Shown one piece after another: positions 57,457 to 64,000 of a stretch of DNA of 64,000 nucleotides (positions are counted from its first letter, which is position 1; each line of letters starts with the position of its first letter). Both the position numbers and the translations under genes were made by a program. The DNA comes from Euwallacea fornicatus (lineage: Eukaryota > Arthropoda > Insecta > Coleoptera > Curculionidae): contig NC_089546.1 of assembly GCF_040115645.1 (NCBI RefSeq), forward strand, positions 868,001-932,000. Direction: 5' to 3'. The notes under the pieces were generated by a model. It saw only the letters and a list, made by a program, of their open reading frames with translations, did not search any database and was not told the origin of the DNA.

Positions 57457-57995
57457 ACAATAAGGAACAGACCTGCACATGACCAAGCAAGCAAATGCAG
57501 GCTAGAAGAAACAACAGCCGCAAGGCTTCCACGGCAATGGTGGGAAAACGAAAACCAGGGCAGCCTTCCTGGGTTCTGACCCATCGTTGCAAAAAGAAGA
57601 AACCAAGGACCAAGGACCAAGGACCAGGGATCAAGCCGACGAAGAAAGAAGCGTCCGACGGACAGAAGAGGGCAGAAGAACCCCATGTCGGCGGGGTGAA
57701 TCAGTCAAAAGGAACGAGAGGCACCAAACGCCTCCTCGGACAGGCAAGAAAAGCCTAGAGCGACAGCAGAATAAAAGGCGATAGTTCCGCTCAACTCTGC
57801 TAGTTCCCAGAAGAAAAACAAAAGCGCGGCCCTAAAAGCGCGATCAAGGAAATCGAGCGCCAAAACTCGAGATCCTTTGAAACACGGGGTTTTTTAGTGG
57901 GTGAAACCCCACACAGGCTGGATGCACGGGCACCAGTATCGTTTTCCGCCAAAATTTTATATCCCCAGGGTCGCGTCCCCAAAAAAAAAAAAAAA
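57457..57995 (+). repeat. 3' tail of the jockey-type element with poly(A)
   Basis: GC-rich, non-coding. It includes a small tandem repeat AAGGACC (three units at about 57605-57626) and ends in about 16 A. Overlapping frames on both strands (57336-58100) are chance. Confidence 0.75.
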
Positions 57996-58667
57996 TGGAA
58001 GATTCTATTCTATTCATGGACGTCTTCAAGAGATACATTTCTAAGTGAAGGCCAAAGCCGTCTCTACCCTCTTAAATCCGTTTTTTTTATTATACCCTAG
58101 ACTAAGAAAATAAAAACCTACATGTATGGCATTTTTTACTCAATATTTTATTAAACTCACCATAAATAATAAATATATTGAGATAATTTTCATTAGTATA
58201 ATTTACGGGTACCGCTATATTTAAATTAAAGTGCTGAATATTCAAAAGGATGGTTTTGAAATAAAATGACAACCGCTAGATTTAGGTACAGATAATTGAA
58301 TTAAAAGCAGTACTCACTTTTGGCGTTAAATATTTATTTGTTGATAAATTAGGGAGTTCCTACTTAAAACATGAGAGTTTTTTATATTTTTTGAGTGACA
58401 ATTTTGTGCTATTTTTTTGAACACCTATGAAAATGATGATTTAACTCACACATTCAGGGAGAGTAAAGCGTTTTGTACAACAGCGCAAAATTTTATTGCA
58501 AAATACTTAGTCATTTGCGAATTATTAGAAAATACATTAATGGCTCCGACTGTCACTTTCTTTTTGGAAGATTCTAAATATCTGGAAAACAGCAAAATTT
58601 AGGTATAAAACGTTATACATGAAAAATGTTCATAATATTTCGTAAAATTGAATTTTGATCGGGCACA
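57996..58667. other. Spacer, nothing recognised
   Basis: AT-rich intergenic DNA with no supported feature. Confidence 0.4.
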
Positions 58668-58814
58668 CAGGGTGTTCCATTTAAAACCGTAAGTGGTATT
58701 TTCATGAACATATTAATAGATCACCTCCACTTTAGCGTCATCCCTAAATTTCCTCCCTTTTTCTAGTCAGATTTTCAAGATACGGATAAAGATTTATCTT
58801 CGTGGGATACTCTG
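58668..58814. mobile_element. Small MITE, 147 bp
   Basis: Left end CAGGGTGTTCCATTT, right end read inward CAGAGTATCCCACGA, followed by TA at 58815. It shares an inverted ACCTCCACTTTAG block with the element at 55564-56084, suggesting one family. Non-coding. Confidence 0.45.
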
Positions 58815-59971
58815 TATGTATATAAAATTGTAGGTTAATTCAGAAATCGATTTAGGTTAATTAGATTGGACCAATGAAGTTACAGTAGAAAGCATTGGAG
58901 TTCACTAAATTCAGTTTCAGTCTTCTACTCTCTTAATATCTGCTTTAATTTTCCACGGTTAACATGGTGTTTTACAGATTGATGGATGAAAATTTTCTGG
59001 ATAATTGGCGAATGCTACGCATATGGGTGGTGCCGTCTCGTTTAGCTGCAGATCATATGTATCACTCCATAACCAATACTCAGTCTAAACCGACCATGTT
59101 ACAGTGACAAATATTTCAATTTGAAGTTTAATTTGGTCTCTGAAACGATACACAAAATAATTAACTTTTGATATTTACGATGTATATCATATGTGTGCAT
59201 TTTTGTATACCAATTGAATGGCGCAAAAGCAATTGTAGAGTGTTATTAAAAAAACAAATGACTGAATTTCAAAATTTTATATTTCAATGATTTTTTTCGA
59301 AAACTTTTTCTATTATTTTTAAAAATATTTTAACTGTCAATAAAAATGTTTTAATTTTCCAGTAATTTAAAATTTCCTTCATTAATTTATGTTAAATAGT
59401 TTTGTAAATAATTGCATTTTAGTAAAGCGCTAGAAGTGTTGAAAAAGTCGTAAAAATCAAAATAAATAAGAAATAACCGAGAATCGGTACTATATTGTAT
59501 TACAAAAGTTATGTTTATTTTCAACAAAAAACCTCTTTTCACTAAAACAAACTGTTCTGTTCCATAAAAAAAAGAAGTAAAGACAGTTTTCTGGGTAACC
59601 GGAAGTCATATCGGATTGAAAATATTTTTACAATGTCAGGTTCTTTCCCCAAAACAAAAATAAATTAAACTTATAATTTTCCATACGGATTGTCAATTCC
59701 CAAAGGGGGACCTCTATATCTTTAGTGCTAAGGCTAGGCAAACCGATTTGGGATTCAAAACGTAACGTCACGATATACAACTTTTTCACGACTGTTAACT
59801 TAGCTCATAAATTACTAAGAGAACATAAATTGACAATTATACGTGCAGTTCGGAAAATAAACCTCAGATTTTAGCATAAATGAAAATAGATATGAAAAGT
59901 AAATAATATTTTCATATTAAAAAACTTATACTTTGGTATTATTCATTCCCTGAAAGAATATTTTTTGTTTT
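58815..59971. other. Spacer, probable decayed 5' part of a piggyBac relic
   Basis: No frame is recoverable. The segment just before 59972 may be the N-terminal part of the piggyBac relic, but I see no conserved block. Confidence 0.3.
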
Positions 59972-60486
59972 TTCTATCATATATTTTGATTGTGCTATCG
60001 ACAAGGCTACTGGTAAACTTGAGATGATTAAAAACTATAATCATTGAAAATATGGTGTCGATTTGGTTGATCAATTTTGTGCGCCTTGTAACTGTTTTAG
60101 AATTACCAGCTATTGACCAATGATTTTATTTTATGGCATACTGAATGTAGTGAGCATTAATGTGAACGTTACGTATGAATTTACCAACATAGTGAAAAGA
60201 CTATTTAGAAGAGTATCTTAGGAAATCTTGGAAATGCATTAATAGAGGACCACATAAAAAATTCTAAATAGCGAATTTCCAAGAACGTTGAAGCTTTGGA
60301 TTGAAGAAATCTACAACACATCATCTGAAAGTAGCAAGCAAACACGTAAGGTAGATGTTTTTACTGTTCAAGTAAAAAAAATAAAGACAAAATATAGTTG
60401 TTTTGGATGTAAAAAATTCATGTCATGAACATTTTACTGTTATCTGTGAAAGCTGTGTCAATTCTGTTAGTGGATTAGAACAGTAA
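59972..60486 (+). pseudogene. piggyBac transposase C-terminal half, decayed
   Basis: Blocks in order, with stops and shifts: FDCAIDKATGKLEMIKNYN, YGVDLVDQFCAP (the conserved 'GVDxVDQ' containing the third catalytic Asp), PMILFYGILNVVSIN, EFPRTL, then the C-terminal cysteine-rich region RCFYCSSKKNK, YSCFGCKKF and CHEHFTVICESC, ending at TAA 60484-60486. This is a better-preserved layout than the isolated domain at 11417-11674 and is probably a different copy or family. Confidence 0.75.
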
Positions 60487-60844
60487 AATTTTGAACTTTT
60501 ATGTAAAAACTTTATGTTTCAATCGATTATCTTCTACAAATATGTTTTGAGATTAAAATTTTTAATTTGTTCAGTTTGATAAAAGTTTATATATTTTTTT
60601 GTAATTTAATTTGTTTCGATGTATGCATTATATGTTGTTTTATAAGTGTATTTCTTAAAAATGTGTTTTGTTAAAAGCTTACGAAAATATATAATAATAT
60701 AATATTAACCCCATAGAGTGTGTTAATTTGAAAATAAACCACTCTCCATATTGGGGCGATTGTAGAATATACATATGTAAATATGCAAAAACATATCGAT
60801 TCCATTTTCAACGGGGATTTTCTTTAAGTTGTTTTTCTATTAAA

Positions 60845-62690
60845 TTGCATGAACTTTCTGGCGGGGGTGGAAACAACCACTACCATCTTAAATGAGAAGG
60901 AAGGTTGAGCTATTTCTCATTTGAAAGAATGGTCGATTACTTTTTTTTTCATCTTCACAATCAAGTACCTTTTTTTTTCATTGAGAAGTTTTTATCAAGA
61001 AAAATCATATCCAAACTGTGAACAAATTTTGGTATTAAATGTATTGTAAAAAAATCGTTTATTAATATTTCAAGTGTTCAAAATGCTCTTCATTATTTTC
61101 TAAACAGTAATAAAATCTGTTTTCAAACACCATTCAAATATTTACAAAAACGTCTCCTTGAATTTGTCTACACGCAGCTGTAATTCTTTTCGATTCTTCG
61201 CAATTTTGACGATTGGTTTTATAGACAATAAATTTAAGATGTCCCCAGAGAGAAAAATCCAAAGCTGTTAAATCGGGCGATCACGGGGGCTACTCAATCC
61301 ATTTGCCAGGAAATCTATCTGGAAACCAACAGGAAGAAAATAGTGTAGTGGAGCTGCATCTTGTTGAAAATGGAGAAGAGCTTTTTGTAAAACACTATTA
61401 CCAGCTGTGTTAACTTAATTTTTTAAATTTGTTGTTATTAACTGATCTATTATCTCTTCTAGGAGATTCAAGTGGAACTTGCCGGTAAAGTTTGCTTCCA
61501 TGAATGAAGGACCAATAACGTCATTTCCGAGAATACCAGCCCAAACATTTACTTTTTGTGGATTCTACTTGTCTAAATAGTTAGGAATTTACTTCACTCC
61601 AGTATCGACAATTCTGTTTGTTAACATGTCCATTAAGGAAAAAAGTACACTCATCACTAAAGCAAATGTTTTATAAAATATTTCGGTTGTCATTTATAAA
61701 ATCAGACATTGTTTCACAAAATTGAATCTTTTTTTCAAAATCGTCGTCAAAAACTTGTTGAAGGATTTGCATTTTCTGCGGGTGGACATTTAATTTTAGT
61801 GCTTCTCTTACTGTTTCGTGGGAAGTTCTTATTTCATGTGCCGTGGTACGAACGGAGCTGCTCAGTTCGGTAACAAAAAAGCCTAAAACTTCAATTTGAG
61901 CTGCTTCATTCAAAACATACATATGAATTATTTTCTTGTTGACCACGGAACCAGTTTTAGTTCAATTTAGCTATTAATTTCAACACGTATTTATGTTTCA
62001 AATTAATTTCAGGATTCCTCTCTTTAAGAATTCCCGCTCCTTTTTTTGCGCAATGTCCACATTCTCCATAGATAAAAATAATCTAGATTCTTTGTTGACA
62101 CCTGTATACCATTTTTGTATATTATTTTATAAACACATTACTTTTATCTCGCGAAACAAAAATTACAATACATATTTAGCAAAAAAGTCAAGAACTTCAT
62201 CGTTTTTTTTTAATTGTACAGGCTTATTCTTACTATTTTTTCTGCAAGTATAATATTTATGAATAAAATGCATTTAGAAATACAGAGAAATAAATAAAAC
62301 CAAAATAATTATTTAATGTTTATAAAAGCTAGCTTCAAAGCAGGGAATAATTGAAGAGAACAATTACAACTGTGGGTAGGGAACTTGAAGTAGAAAAAAT
62401 TGTGAATGCTAGAATAAATGTTGGAGACAGACTAAATTATTGTTTAAAAAATAATGGACAACATTTGAAACGCTTAAAAGCATGAATAAACAATTCTTTT
62501 GCAATCTATTTGATATTAAAGTTTTATTACGGTTTTGACATATTTTTCGAAAACTTCTTAATGAAATAAAAGATATTTTTAACAAGGTAATTAAAAGATC
62601 TTTCAAATGAGGTGTAATTCAATCCTCTTTTATATTTAAAATTTTAGTGGTTGTTTCCACCTCCGCTAGATGGTGCATCCAATTTAGTAG
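60845..62690 (-). mobile_element. DD41D-type Tc1/mariner element with GGTGGAAACAACCACT repeats
   Basis: Left terminal repeat at about 60855-60985 (GGGGGTGGAAACAACCACTA, later CTCATTTGAAAGA) is matched inverted at about 62590-62680 (GGAGGTGGAAACAACCACTA, CTCATTTGAAAGA). A transposase relic lies between on the minus strand. Terminal bases are not exactly fixed. Confidence 0.7.
61070..61946 (-). pseudogene. DD41D-type transposase, partly open
   Basis: The N-terminal half is open for 91 codons (61671-61946): IEVLGFFVTELSSSVRTTA, then LNVHPQKMQILQQVFDDDFE and IQFCETM, typical of the DNA-binding-to-catalytic linker. It continues past a stop to FSDECTFFLNGHVNKQNCR (first Asp), and after several breaks to SPDLTALDFSLWGHLK (third Asp) near 61270. 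Dead. Confidence 0.78.
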
Positions 62691-62808
62691 ATAATCCATT
62701 TAAAGAATATTCCCCTGGAAAATAAAATTAGTGTTTTTGTATATTTACATATTTTCTATATCACCGAAATATCGACCGTGGTTCGTTTAAATTGACATTT
62801 TGCATATA

Positions 62809-64000
62809 TTGAGTTGTTCGATAATTAATGTCGTTTTATTTTCATAGATGGTTTAATTTATACATATCGAGTAATAGTGATCTCGTCGCTTATATTTTTA
62901 TATGCAATTTTAAAGGTTATGTTTTAGACTTTTTTCGGTCAAAAATTGAACGTGATTAGTAAATAAGAAGTTGTTTAAAATTTAAGTTGAAGATGGACAA
63001 TCAAAGTGAGCATTATTGACAAATTTTACTATTTTACTTTCGAAAGGGCAAAAATGCAGTACAAGCTCAGAAGAAATTGTGTGAAGTTTATGGTGAGAAC
63101 TGCCTTACTGAACGCCAGTGCCAGCGTTGGTTTTCTCGCTTTCGTTTCGGAAATTTTAATGTTCAAGATGCACCACATACTGGACGCCCAATCACCATTC
63201 ATAACGATAAAATAAAGGCCTTAATCGAAGTTAATCGGCGTATGATAACTCGAGAGATAGCAGAAAAGTTGGACATATTGAATTCAGCCATTTCTCTGTA
63301 CTTAAAAAAGCTTGGATACGTTAGCAAATTGGATGTTTGGGTTCCTCACGAATTGAAGGAAATTCACCTCACCCAACGCATTAACATATGCGATTCTTTG
63401 CTGAATCGTAACCAAAACGACCCACTTCTAAAAAGAGTCATAACGGGTGATGAAAAATTGATTGTCTACAATAACGTAATCCGAAAACGATCATGGATCA
63501 AACAAGATAAACCTGCGCAATCGACATCCAAAGCCAATATTCATCAAAAGAAGATATTGCTATCTGTGTGGTGGGACTACAAGGGTATTCTTTATTTTGA
63601 ACTGCTTCCGAGAAACCAAACTATTGATTCGAATGTTTACTGTCGTCAGCTATCGAAATTGAACGAAGAAATCAAAAGAAAATGTCCTGAACTCGCCAAT
63701 CGCAAAGGGGTACTGTTCCATCATGATGAAGCTAGACCCCATACGTTTTTAATAACGCGTCAAAAATTATTGGAACTAAATTGGGAACTGATACCTCATC
63801 CACCATATAGTCCTGACTTGGCGCCATCAGATTATTATTTGTTTTGTTCTCTTCAAAATCATTTGAATGGTAAAAATTTCGATTCTGATCAAGCCGTTAA
63901 AAATGAGTTAAATCAATTTTTTACTTCTATAAATCAAGGCTTTTTCGAACGCGGAATTTTCCATCTTGCCGAAAGACGGCAAAAGGTCATCCACCAAAAT
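62809..64000 (+). mobile_element. mariner element, right end outside the window
   Basis: After TA (62807-62808) the sequence TTGAGTTGTTCGATAATTAATGTCG is a mariner-type terminal repeat, followed by about 180 bp of leader and a transposase gene that runs off the window edge. Confidence 0.8.
62993..64000 (+). pseudogene. mariner transposase, open for about 327 codons after one early stop, 3' partial
   Basis: The ATG at 62993 starts the family-like N-terminus but meets TGA at codon 9 (63017-63019), where a CGA Arg codon would differ by one base. After that the frame is open to the window end. Blocks: FRKGKNAVQAQKKLCEVYGE, RWFSRFRFGNFNV, WVPHELKE, VITGDEKL (first Asp), LFHHDEARPHTF (second Asp, with the usual following Asn replaced by Glu) and PPYSPDLAPSDYYLF (third Asp). 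There are exactly 34 residues between the last two (DD34D). It is one of the best preserved transposases here, but the early stop and the Glu probably make it inactive. Confidence 0.88.

Larger units (their letters stand above)
56190..57995 (+). mobile_element. Jockey-type non-LTR retrotransposon, 5'-truncated and rearranged, with poly(A) end
   Basis: A distinctly GC-richer island in AT-rich DNA. A 5' segment (56190-56450) has hairpin-forming GAATTCCCACC / GGATGGGAGTTTCCC sequences and no clear frame. Then a jockey-like reverse transcriptase part (56503-57270, continuing in another frame to about 57456) and a long 3' tail end in a run of A at 57979-57994. The expected endonuclease and ORF1 are missing. 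Confidence 0.8.

Noticed and set aside
57336..58100. Overlapping ORFs on both strands in the GC-rich tail after the jockey RT
   Set aside because: They lie in the non-coding 3' tail of a retrotransposon; GC-rich DNA has few stops, and both strands are open equally.
1..64000. CRISPR array, operon, rRNA or tRNA genes
   Set aside because: No regularly spaced short repeats, no cloverleaf with A/B boxes and no rRNA-like conserved block was seen; the window is eukaryotic with spliced genes.

Overview
The window is nuclear DNA of an insect, most likely a beetle, although the order is an inference. Host genes are split by short AT-rich GT-AG introns. The DNA is strongly AT-rich, and the mobile elements are of kinds common in insects: Tc1/mariner, piggyBac, BEL/Pao, Ty3/gypsy with a gypsy/297-type primer site, and jockey-like non-LTR. 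There are no bacterial operons, no CRISPR array, and no tRNA or rRNA gene that I can see.

Host genes. (1) 2018-9135 (+) holds the last ten coding exons of a multi-PDZ scaffold protein (Big bang/PTPN13/FRMPD2-like); its 5' part lies left of the window. (2) 23561-33722 (-) is a complete eight-exon Smg5, the nonsense-mediated-decay factor, with introns full of transposon debris. (3) 34341-34946 (+) is a two-exon NDUFA13/GRIM-19, a complex I subunit, divergent from Smg5 across a 618-bp shared upstream region. (4) 48622-48837 (-) encodes a small secreted cysteine-containing protein. (5) 53227-54027 (-) is a three-exon gene of 183 codons that I do not recognise. Less certain are a membrane-anchored ORF at 18934-19299 and possible minus-strand exons at 19751-19942 and 20048-20262.

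Mobile DNA makes up most of the rest. 12183-18904 is a wrecked gypsy/errantivirus-like retroelement. An LTR fragment (about 14826-15520), a nearly intact mariner (15614-16880) and a long-TIR Tc1/mariner element (17022-18329) lie inside it. At least six elements encode or derive from transposases of the 'WIGRRGPIEWPARSPDLTPLDFF' type (residue spacing close to DD41D): 17022-18329, 21168-22751, 31683-32306, 36240-37715, 37898-46910 and about 60845-62690. Other items are mariners at 49218-50279, 52063-53136 and 62809-64000, a Tc1 at 50280-51856, piggyBac relics at 11417-11674 and 59972-60486, a jockey-like element ending in a poly(A) at 57995, and several palindromic MITEs.

The most striking structure is at 38183-45516. 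A BEL/Pao retrotransposon with one uninterrupted 1764-codon polyprotein and LTRs identical by eye over 467 bp appears to have landed in an antisense solo LTR of its own family. That LTR had itself inserted into a DD41D-type DNA transposon, and the outer TGCAG target duplication is intact. The left end is now an apparently perfect 322-bp inverted repeat with a 145-bp loop. The junction coincides with a short inverted repeat native to the LTR.

I found no clearly new multi-gene system. The best candidates for new biology are the self-nested palindromic BEL locus, the DD41D-type element diversity, and the orphan small genes.
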